Virus record (IMG/VR): IMGVR_UViG_3300046692_000161
Location: 1 to 61,963 of that record
Origin: a virus
Direction: 5' to 3' (one strand)
Length of the DNA: 61,963 bases
Shown here: positions 17,754-29,700 of the stretch, piece after piece
Position numbering within the stretch: position 1 is the first letter of the stretch
How the letters are laid out: each line of letters begins with the position of its first letter
The notes under the pieces: model-generated
Told to the model about the DNA's origin: nothing
The model's input: only the letters and a program-made list of their open reading frames with translations
The model's database searches: none
Translations under genes and position numbers: made by a program

Positions 17754-20700
17754 GTGGCAGAAAATCTTTTTCTCAAGTCGCCTTCTGCGACCGGTCCAAC
17801 TGCCACGGTGCCCGCCGCACCCCCCCTTCCTGAAATCAAGACCCTGCCCGCGCGACAGACGCCCAATGCGGCCGTCAGCCTGAGCAAAGGTTTGTTGCCG
17901 CCGCCTGACCTGCAACCCCTCTTCGAGAAGTATTCCGCTGAATACGGCGTGCCGCTCAACGTGGTGTCGGCGCTGGCGCAGCAGGAATCGGGTTACGACG
18001 CCAATGCCATTGGTGAAATGACCAAGTGGGGCCAAGCCAAAGGCATGCTGCAAAACCTAGACAGCAACGCCAAGGCGCTGGGCATTGACCCGATGAACCC
18101 TGAACAGGCCATTGCCGGCGCCGCGCGCCAGTTGCGTGAGCGCCTGGACAAGGGTTACTCCATGGAAGATGCGGTGAAAGCGCACTTCGGCGGTGACAAT
18201 CGCAAGCAATGGGGCGAGAAGACCAATGCCTACGGCCAAGAGGTATTGGCCAAGGCCAGCATCATTGGCGACGAGCTGATGGCCGGAAAGAAGAAGGCCG
18301 CCCCAGGCAATGACCTGGCCGCGATCCAAGCCGAAATGGACGCCAAGGAGCCAGGCCGTTACAAGGTGATCGACCCGGCCGACATCGCCCAGCGCGACAA
18401 GCAGCGCGCTGCCATCGCCAGCGGGAAAGGTGCCCGACAGGACGCACAGCAGGCCATCGGCGACTATGAAGCCCCGTCACCGTACCCGGTCGACACGCAA
18501 GCGCGTATTGAAGACCGCGTGAACGCACAACAGCCACCGTCGCCGCTGACCATCACCAACCAGGATCGCGTGCGCGCTGGTATCGCGCCGAAAGAAGACC
18601 TGCCGCCTGACGGTTTCATGTCGGCCACCAGCAAGCAGCTGCAGAACGTCCCGGAGCACTTCAAGAACGCGGCCGGCGGCATCATCCGTCGCTTCGGTGA
18701 GCAGGTCGACGACCAGACCCTGGTATCGAACGCCGAGAACGCCGGCATCATCGGCCGGATGAAGGAGAACGGCGACATCACCATGGTGCAGGACGCGCGC
18801 GGCGACTTCACTCCGACCCTGCGCAACGGCAAGCCTGGCGATATTTCCGCCGTCGCGGCCTACATCCGCAAGAACGCGGACAGCCTGATGACGCCGGAAG
18901 AGGCCGGCGCCATGCTTGGTATGAAGCCCAACGAGGTGGCGGCCTACGGTGCCAACCTGAGCAAGGAGGCCCACCGCGACGAGCTGAAGGTCAACCCTGA
19001 CGGCCCGCTGGCCAAATACGGCAGCATGATCATCGGCTCGACCGCTGAAATGGTGCCGGCGATCGTGGCCGGTGTCGTGACCAAGAACCCGGCGACCGCC
19101 ATGGGCATCATTGGCGGCCAGGTCTATGGCCAGAGCTATGACCAGGCGCGCCAGGGCAAGCTGAGCCCGCAGGACGCCGCCAACTATGCGCTGGCCCAGG
19201 CCGCCGCCGAAGCGATCCCGGAAGCTTTGCCGCTGCACTTCATCCTCAAGCCCGGGCAGAACTTCTTCAAGGGCATCCTCAGTGCCGGCGCCGCCGAGGC
19301 CATGCAAGAGTCGGTGACGCAGCTCATTCAATCCGGCTTGGACAAAGGTTCGATCAGCCCGGACATGACGTGGGCGCAGGCGCGCGAGCAGCTGGTGGAC
19401 GCCGCGATCGTCGGCGCTGGTTCCGGTGCGGCGCTGCGTGCCGGTGTGCACGGCATTCAGAAGGCCGTCGATGCGATCCCCTCCCGCAACCGCGAAGCCG
19501 AGGGCGCCGACGCGGCCCAGGACACCCCGCAGGCCGAGCCCGCGCCTACAGCTGAAGCCCAGCCAGCACAGCCCCCTGCGCCCGTTTCAGAGGTCGAAAC
19601 CCCGGCCGCCGCTCCTGCAGGTCCGCTGACCCGCGCCGCGCAGAAGTACGTCGCTCCCGAGCCAGCCCCGGCCGGCGAGCCTGTCACCGTGCGCAGTTCC
19701 GACGGCGAAATGGCCGGCACCCTGGAAAGCTACCAAGAGGACGGCAAGGGCGGCTGGACGGCGCGCGTGCTGGCTGACGACGGCAACGCCTACGACTTCA
19801 CCCAGGACGATGGCGTGTCGCTGGATCGCGCTGGCGCGCAGCCTGAGCAGGCGCCGGCCGCGCCAGCGCTGAACATTCCAACCAGCGGCCCGGTCGGCAA
19901 GATTCCGACCCTGACTGACGTGGTCAAGCCGGGCGTGGAGATTCCAACGCTGACCGAGGAAGTTCCAACGCTGACGGATGTTGTCGAACCTGAAGCGCCC
20001 GACTATTCGTCTATGGACGTTCCGGCCCTGCGCGGCGAACTGAAAGCCATTGCCGCCAAGATCAAGGCCGAGCCGAAAAACAAGGCGCTGACCAAGCAAC
20101 GCAGCACCATTGAAAAGGCGATCAAGGCCAACGTCGAAAACGCCACCAGCAATCCTGCCGTGGCCGAACTGACTGGCGATCCGCTGGCGGCAAAACGCGC
20201 TATTTACACCGCTCACAAGGATACCGGGGCGCCTGACGATGTAGCTGCCAGCTCGGTCTTGAAGGCGCAAGAGAGGGCTAACGAACGCGGCGAGCCGATG
20301 ACGCTGTGGCGCTCCAATGGTGGAACGCTTGGCCTTACCCCTGCATCGGGTAAGCCACCGTTCACCAATGGCACCAAGGTGGCGACAATTCATCCTGAGC
20401 AGTCTACCCAGCCGCCCGCTGTGGACGACCTGACGGGCGACAAAATCGACAAGGAATGGTCGCGCTTCCCTGAAGGTTCGGGCAGCCTGAACATCCCGCG
20501 CGCCGATATGCCGCAGATCAAGGCCGAGCACCGTGGCGCACTTGTGAACTTCCTGAATGCCCGCGGCATTGCCCACAAGGAAGAAACGGTATCGCCAGGC
20601 AGCGTGAAGCCGACGCAGGCTGAGTTCTCCCGTAACAAAGTGAACAAGGCGAAGGCATACGAGGGCGGCAACCGTTCGATCCTGGTGTCGAGTGACGGCC

Positions 20701-23700
20701 ATGTTCTGGATGGCCACCATCAATGGCTTGCAAAGCGTGAGTCGCGCGACGACATCAAGATCATTCGCCTGGACGCACCGATCAAGCAACTGCTCGACGA
20801 GGTGCGCGAGTTCCCGAGCGCCACCACCGCCGACGGTGCCAAGGAATCGAAGCCTACCGCTCAGCGCGACCTCAAATATGAAACTAAAGCCGTGCGTGAG
20901 GCGATTCACAAGACCGGCAAGGACAGCATCAAAGACGTCCATGCCGCGCTCAAGACAGCCCAATGGCCGAAGGTGACGGACGAAGAAGCGCAGGCCATTC
21001 TCGACAGCCTGAACACGCCGGCCGAGCGCAAATCGCGCGAACTGAACGATCAGTCGAAGGCGGAATACAGCAAGGGCCACGCGCTCACGCACAACAAAAA
21101 CGGCCTGCGCATGCGCGACAACGATCCAATGTCGCCGGCCGAGCAGCTTGAAGCCGAAGAGCACTTCTTGGAAAGCTTCCGCCTGGACAATGAGGCGAAG
21201 TTGGCACGCGGCGAACCGATTGGCGACATCGCCAAAGCCAACTACGCCCGCGATGTCGAGAAAGTTGCAGCCAAGCGCGCCAGCCTCAAGGAAAAGGCTG
21301 AACCAGATGCCCGCGCAGAACGTCGCAAACTACCGTCAGCGGTAGAAGGCGAGCTGCATACCGCGCTGCACACGCTGAACCAGGCCGAGCAGCGCCTAAA
21401 GGCCGCGTTCAAGGCCCGCGGCAAAGATGATCCAGCAGTAAAGGCGCTGGTCGAAGAGTTGCGCCCTAGCGTCACCAAGGCCCGAGAAACCCTGAGCAAG
21501 GTTCAGCAGGTCGCAACCGAAAGCGGCGCAGATTACAGCAAGGTGCTTGCCGAAACTGAAGGCGTGCCGGACCTATCTGCTTATGGTTTGACCGAAACAA
21601 AACCGGCCGAACCTGCATCAGAAGTGCCGAAAACTGCAACGCCAGCGGCCAAACCTGCATCAACCGCAGCGGAACCGGCATTAAAACCGAAGACGCCCAA
21701 GCAGAAAGCCAAGGCGCGCAAAGAGCGCATGCAACGGACCAGCCTCGACACCATGGGCGTCAATGTCGACGACCAGTTCACCGTGTCGGCCGACGTCGGT
21801 TATGTCAGTCCTGGCAAGGTTTACACGTTGGAGTCGATTGACAGCGCCGGCACCGCGCACGTCACCAGCCCAACGGGCGGCACCACCTTGTCGATGGCCG
21901 ACCTTCTGCGCGCCAAGCACGACGGCGTGACCTTCACCAAGGTAGAAGAGCAAGCGCCGAAGGCTGAGCAAGCCATGGAAGCACCGCTACTCCCGGCAGA
22001 AACCGCGAGAGAACTGGTGAAAGCCGCCGAGTACGGCGCCAGCAACAAGCTGGTCAGCCAGGATCGTGCGGCTGAACTGCGCGAGAAGCTGAAGAAGAAG
22101 CTCAACGGCTCGCAACTGAACGCCGGCATTGATCCGGAAATTCTGGCGATGGGCGCCGAGCTGGCGGTGTTCCACATCGAGGCCGGCGTGCGCAAGTTCG
22201 CCGACTTCGCCAAGACCATGGCCGGCGACCTGGACATGCCGCTGGAGAAGGTGCGCCCGTATCTGCGCAGCTGGTACAACGGTGCCCGCGACATGATGGA
22301 AGACAACGACGTGTCGATTGCCGGCATGGACGATGCGACCGAAGTGCGCGCCGCGCTGGCCCGCCTGGACGCTGGCGAGACTGCGCCAGAACCCACCGCC
22401 CTGGAGCAATGGCAGGCGCGCATGGAGAGCAACGGCGCCAAGCGCATCGAGCACGATGGGGAGCAGTGGTTTTATTACCCTGGCTCGGCCGGCGTGGTGC
22501 GTGAGGACGGCAAGCAGTTCACCCACTTGTCGAGTGTTGACCAGGGCAAGCAACAAAAGAACGGCTGGACGCCTCGGCAGGCCAGCGATTACGTCGACCG
22601 TGATGGCAAGGCAACTGAGGCGAAAAATGCCCCAGTTCAAACGCCGACCGATACCGTGGTCACGCCGGGCGGCAAAGAGTTCGAGGTGCGTGAGGAAGTG
22701 GTCGAGGCATCGAGCCTGATCACGTCGAACAGCGCCGACGGCAAGGTCAACCCGGCCTACCCGAAAGCCTTGCAGCCGCGCGATCGTTCGCGCTCGGCAT
22801 CGCTGACGCAGGTCAACGACATCGCCGCCAACCTGAACCCCAAGTTGCTCGGCAAGAACGCCAGCGTTACCGACGGTGCGCCGATCGTGTCGCCGGACAA
22901 CGAGGTTGAAAGCGGCAACGGCCGCACGCTGGGCATTCAGCAGGCCTATGCCCGGGGCAATGGCGACAAGTACCGGGCCTGGGTTGAAAGCCAGGGCCAC
23001 GACACCAGCGGCATGACTGAGCCGGTACTGATCCGCCGCCGCGTGACGCCAATGACCGACGCCGAGCGCGTCGACTACACCACCGCTGCCAACGAGCGCA
23101 CCACCCTGGCCTTGAGCTCTACTGAGCGCGCCGTCGCCGATGGCAAGAAGATGGCGCCGATCCTGCACCTGTTCCATGGTGGCGACGTAGCGGGCGCGGC
23201 CAACCGTGAGTTCGTTCGCGCCTTCATGGGCGACGTGGCGAGCAAGAGCGATCGCGGCAACCTGATGGACAGCGACGGCATGCTTTCGCAGGATGGCCGT
23301 CGGCGCATCGAGGCGGCATTGCTGGCTGCCGCCTACGACGACCCAGCCCTGGTTAATGACATCTTCGAGAGTGCCGACAGCGACATCAAGTCGATCGGTG
23401 GCGCGCTGCTCGATGCCGCCGGCCCGTGGGCGCAGATGCGCCAGGAATCGCGCGACGGGCAAATCTCCAAGTCCGTCGACGTCACCCCGAACCTGATGGA
23501 AGCGGTGAACCTGGTGCGCCAGGCCCGCGCCCAAGGCAAGTCGGTGTACGAACTGGTGAATCAGAACGACATCTTCAGCGGCGAGCTGGACCAGGCGACC
23601 AAGGACTGGGTGAGCGTGTTCTATCGCGGCGCCAGCTTGGCACGCGCCCGTGGCCGGGATAAGGTGGCGGACGCACTTCTAACCTATACTCAGCTGGCCC

Positions 23701-26700
23701 GCGCTACCCAGCCGGGCGCCAACCTGTTCGGCGACCCTGAAGTCTCGAGCGCTGACCTGATCAGAGGCACACATGACAAACTCGACCGCCAAGAGTCCCA
23801 AGCCAGCCAGCAACAAGGCCTCTTCGGAGACGCACGACCTGATGACCAAGGTACTGGCGCACGTCGCGCAGACGGACAGCGACCAGCACCTGGCGCGCGT
23901 AGTGAAACAACGCCGGAAGGGGACGAAGTAAATGCAACAAGTACCCGCCAGCGTGTGGAACCAGATCGCGCAGACCCAACCGCTGCGCAACCCGTCGATG
24001 CAAGCGCTGTTTCCGATGAGCCAGCCGCAGCTGGACGACGCCCTGACCGCGCAAGCCCTGACGCTGGAGTCGCACGGACTGACGGACAGCGTGATCAACG
24101 CCTACCAACTGATGGCGCCGTTGCTGGCCGAGAATCAGGCGATCAGCGCGTACATCAACCAGACGGGACATTCCGACCTGAGAGCGGCCCTGCCGGAGGT
24201 GCTGAACGCGCCCGAAGCGGTGGCGATCGCGTCGCAGGAGAACCCGTTGAGCGAGAGCGAGCAGAGCGAATTGTTGGAACTGCTCCTGCCGCTGACACCC
24301 GCGAGTTCGATCAACGTCTAGCGGCGCAGAAAAAGGCGAGCGGCACCAAGACCGTTCGCGGCGACAAAGCCAACATCGATAAAGCCCTCCCCCTGTTGCT
24401 TGATCCCCAGCGCGACGACGTGCTGAAGGCCGAGCAACGCTTTGCCGTGGGCAACGGCATGCTCTTGACTAACGGCACCGGCACCGGCAAGACCGCCAGC
24501 GGCATGGGTGTCGTGGTCCGCTCGATCAACGCCGGCAAGCCCAATGCCCTGGTGATCGTACCGAGCGACAAGATTGCCGCCGACTGGATCAAGTTTGCCA
24601 AGATGCTGGGCGTGGACCTGAAGTTGCTGGAAAGCACCAGCGACAACGGCAAAGACGGCCAGGTCATCACCACCTATGCCAACTTCGGCGCCAACGATAG
24701 CCTGGCCCTGCGTGACTGGGATCAGTTCGTGGCCGACGAGGCGCATTACCTGTCGAGCAACGAGAAGGGCGAAGGCACCGCGGCGCTGGCTCGCCTGCAA
24801 GCGCTGAGCGGCCACCATGACGGCTTCTATCAGTGGGTGCGCCAGCGTAACGCCAAGGAATGGCAAGCGCTTCAGCAAGCCCAAGCGGCGATGCCTGACC
24901 AGGAACAGATTGCCAACTACTCGGCCAAGGACCTGGACGCGCTGACCGAAACCCGCGACGCCGCCGCTGAAGCCTGGGCGGCAATCGAAGAGCCGGCGAA
25001 GAAAGCCTGGCAAGAGCGCTGGGCCAAACAGCAAGACCTGCCGAAAACCCTGTTCCTGTCGGCCACCCCGTTCGCCTACGTCAAAAGCGTGGACTACGCC
25101 GACGGCTACCTGTTCGATTACGTCGACCCGGCCGAGCGCTACAGCAACAAGGCAGAAATGGCCGGCTCCGCGTACAACAGCGGCGATGCGCGTGAAAAGT
25201 TCTTCATGCAGCACTTCGGCTACCGCATGCGTTACAACAAGCTGACGGCACCGGAAGCCGGGGTTGACTCCGAACTGATGGAGCAGAATTTCAACCAGCA
25301 CCTGAAGGAAGTCGGGGCGCTGTCCGGCCGCCGCCTGGAAGTGCCGTATGACTACGACCGCAAGTTTGTCGTGGTTGACGATGCCGTGGGGCAGAAGATC
25401 GACCAGGGCCTGGCCTACCTGCGCGAACACGCCGACGGCAAGTACCGCGAGGTGTACGACGCGGTGGCGGCGACCTTCGATTACCAGAAGCGCATGTACC
25501 TGCTCGAATCGATCAAGGCCAGGGCCGTGGTGCCGATGATCAAGGAGCACATGAAACTCGGCCGCAAGGTCGTGGTGTTCCATGACTTCAACAAGGGCGG
25601 CGGCTTCGACCCGTTCAACGCCGGCCTGGCCAGCATCACCGAGCCCGACGTGCGGGCGCTGGCGCGTGAAGCCTTCGATGCGCGCCCGGACATCTTCAAG
25701 AAGATGGACCTCAAGGGCCTGTATTCTCCGATCGACACCCTGTCGGCGGCCTTCCCTGACGCGCTGTTCTTCAACGGCACCGTGCCCAAGGCCAAGCGCC
25801 GGGCCAATGCCGACACCTTCAACGACGACGCCAGCGGCAAAGACCTGATTGTGCTGCAGTCGGACGCCGGCCGCGAAGGTGTGAGCCTGCACGACACCAC
25901 CGGCAAGCACATGCGCGTGCTGATCAACCTCGGCATGCCAGGCAAGCCGGTGGCGGCGATCCAGATCGAGGGCCGCACCTACCGCACAGGCCAGGCCAGT
26001 GACGCAGCGTTTCGCTACCTGACCACCGGCACCGCCTGGGAGGCGAGCGCCTTCGCCAGCAAGATCGCCGAGCGCGCATCGACCGCTGAAAACCTGGCGC
26101 TGGGCACCGACGCCCGCGGCCTGAAGCAATCCTTCATCGACGCCTACAACGGCGCCGAAGACCTGGCCCCGGGTGCCGACGACGGCAAGGGCGGCAAGGC
26201 GCTGGACCGGGAGCTGGCCGCCAGCTCGACGCTGAGCCCGTTCAACAAGGCCAAGGCCTACTACTTCGCCCAGCAGAAGAACACCAAGCGCCGCGACCAA
26301 CGTGAAGGCGTGGACTACTTCGCCACCCCGGAGCCGGTCGGCTTCAAGATGGCCGAGTGGGCCAACATCCAGAAGGGCGACGACGTGCTGGAACCGTCGG
26401 CCGGGCATGGCGCGATCGCGCGGTTCTTCCCGCCGCTGAGCAACGTCACCATGGTTGAGCCGAGCTATGACCTGTCGCAGCGGGCGGCCCTGGCCAACGG
26501 CAACGCGCGGATCATCAACGACAACTTTGAAGCGCTGCACTTGACCAACAAGTACGACGCCATTGTCATGAACCCGCCTTACGGCAACGGCGGCAAGACT
26601 GCCATCGAGCACGTCGCCAAGGCCGCCAAACACCTGCGCGAGGGCGGCCGGATCGTCGCCTTGATTCCGCGCGGGGGTTTGACTGACAAACGCCTGCAAG

Positions 26701-29700
26701 CCTTCCTGGAGAGCGACGAGGCGGCGAACCTGTACCGCGTGGCCACCGTCGATATGCCGGCGGCCACCTTCGAGCGCGCCGGCACATCGGTCAACACGCA
26801 GATCCTGGTGCTGGAAAAGCACAGCAACCCGGACGATGCGCAGAACATCCATGCCCGCACCATCAACCTGAGCAACGCAGAGTCGACCGCCGAGCTGTTC
26901 GACCGCATCGAGCACCTTGACCTGCCTGACCGGTCGCCGACCAGCAAGCCGGAACCCAAGGTTGAACTGATCGAGCACATCACCGGTAAGGGCAAGCGCC
27001 TGACCGGCATCGTGCGCACCGACCTGACCAAGGCCGAAGCGCAGGAAATCGACGCCTACACCTTCGCCAAGGATGGCGGGTGGTTCATCCGCTCCAAGCA
27101 CCTGGGCGATGGCAACCGGTTGTCGGTGGCCACCCCGATCGGCGAGCCGGCTTCGCACCAGGAAGTGCGCGACGCGATTACCCAAGGCCCGTTCGGCCCG
27201 GTGGTCAAGAAGCTGATCGACGCCGGCCACATCGTTATCCATGGCAACGTGCAATCGCTGCCGGATGGCGTGGCGGCAGTGCGCGGCATTCAGGCCGTGA
27301 CTACCCCCGACGGCAAGGTTCACCTGGTCGCAGCCAACCTGACCCCGGGCAACGCCAACGGCGTGTTGCTGCATGAAATGTTTCACAGTGGTGTCGAGCA
27401 GCTGGTCGGCTCGCAGCGCTGGGAGGCCCTGACCAAGCGCCTGGATGGCTTGTATCGACAAGCCGAGCAATCCACCGGCAAGGCCCGCGCCGTGTTCGAT
27501 CGAGCGCGTGAGCGCGTCCAGCAGGCCATGGAGCAGGGTGCGGTGGCCGAAGACATGACCGCCGAAGAGTTTGGCGCCTACGCGATCGAGGAATACGAGC
27601 AACTGCCGGGCGCCTTCCGCAAGTGGGTGGATGACCTGGTGGGCGCCGTCAAGGCCTGGCTGTTCAGCCGCTACGGCAAGCAACTGGGCCAAGTCACCCC
27701 GGCGCAGCTGCGCGCCCTGGCCAAGGACGCGCTGGTGTCGATGGCCCTGGCCAAGCGTGGCGAGCTGTTCGGCTCAGCCGGCACCATGTTCAGCGTGCGG
27801 CCGTCGAAGGTATTCCAAGACCTGACCGATAAGCAGAAGTCGTTCCTCGACAAGATCGGCCCGGAGAAACTGCCGAAGGTGCTGGCCGATCGCTGGCGCC
27901 AGCTGACCGACAACCTGGGCCTGCGCATCCGCCAGGCCGGTGTCGACCGCTATGCCGCCTTGCTGCGCAACGACCAGGCCTTGTACGGCGCCGACACCCT
28001 GGAAGGTTCGATTGCGTCCAGCGCCTGGGTGCTGGCGCGCATGAGCCCGGCCGCCGGTGGCGCGGTGCATGCCTTGCTGAACAACGGTCGCATCTACCTG
28101 GACCGCGACCAGAAGGTGATCGACATCAAGGACAACACCACCGGCCTGGGCGCCACCCTGCGCAAGCTGGGTAACCCGGCCGAGATTGACCGCTTCATGG
28201 GTTGGATCGCGGCCAACCGTTCCAAGCGCCTGCTCGGCGAAGGCCGGGAGAACCTGTTCACCCCGGAAGAAATCGAGGCCGGCATCAAGCTGTCGGGCGG
28301 CAAACTGCTCGACGGCAAGCCGCGCGGCATTCTCTACCAGCAAGCGTGGAAAGAGTTTCAACAGCACCGCGACGACGTGCTGGGCATCGCCGAGGCTACC
28401 GGGATCATCACCCCGGAGCAGCGCGAAACCTGGAGCGAAGAGTTCTATGTTCCGTTCTACCGGGTGATGGATGAAGAGAACCTGGGCGGGCCGACGTCCG
28501 GCGGTTCGGGCCTGTCGCGCCAACAAGCCTACAAAAAGCTCAAGGGCGGCAAGCAGCACCTGAACGACCTGCTGGAAAACACCCTGCTGAACTTCCATCA
28601 CCTGCTGCAGGCCAGCTTGCGCAACCAGGCCTCGGCCATGGCCATGACCAACGCCGAGCAGCTGGGCATCGCCAGCCCGACCACCGAAAGCCGGCGCGAC
28701 AAGAAGTCGAGCACCTTTGTCATGGTTGACGGTGAAAAGCAGTGGTACAACATCAACGACCCGATGACCTTCAAGGCCGTCACGGCGCTGACCGATACCG
28801 GCATGAACACTATCGCCATGCGGGTGATGCGCGGCTTCAAGCGCTTCTTTACCAACATGACCACCGTGACCCCGCAATTTGTGGTGGCCAACGCCATCCG
28901 CGACACCCTGGCGGCCATGGCCACGTCGCCGACCAGCGCTATCCCGCTGAAAAACGCCTTCCAGGGTGCGCTGACCTACGGCAACAAACACCAGCGCGCG
29001 CGGATGATGGCCAGCGGCGGCGCGTTTTCCTTCGGTCACGTCTATGGCCAGGGCGCGCACGAAATGAAAGTGGCGCTGACCGGGACCATGCGCACCGCGC
29101 AAGTGCTGCGCGATCCGAAGCTGATCCCGAACACCCTGCTCAATGCCTGGCGCAAGTACCACAACATCACCGACTTCGCCGAGAACATGAACCGTGCGGG
29201 CATCTGGAAACAGAATGAGTCGCGCGGCAAGCTCAAGGCGGCCTTTGAAGCGCGCGACCTGATGGACTTCAGCGCCCACGGTGACGCGGCCGCGGTGCGC
29301 TTCTTCATTGACGTCGTGCCGTTCCTCAACGCGCGTATCCAGGGCCTGGACAAGCTCTATCGTTCGGGCGGCAAGCCGGCGCTGAAAACCATGTTCGGCA
29401 AGGGCAGCGAGTCGGACAAGAAAGCCTTTGCCCGCTTCGCCGCGGTGGTCGGTGCGCTGACCGCCTTTAGCGTCATGCTGTACCTGCGCAACAAGGACGA
29501 TGAGGATTACCGCAAGCTCGAGGACTGGCAGCGCGACACCTACTGGGTGATCAAGATCGGCGAGAACATGTTCTTCATTCCGAAGCCGTTCGAGGTGGGT
29601 TCGATCGCCACCATGGGCGAGCGCCTGATGGAACAGTTTGTTGATCCGACGGTGGGCGGTGAGAAACTGGCCAGCCGCGCCGGGCACATGCTGATGGACA

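Noticed and set aside
24318-27692. Reverse open frame of 1,124 codons opposite the helicase part of the giant gene
   Set aside because: Same cause: the composition (Gly, Val, Leu, Arg, His) is that of an antisense shadow, and the sense strand holds clear helicase and methylase motifs.
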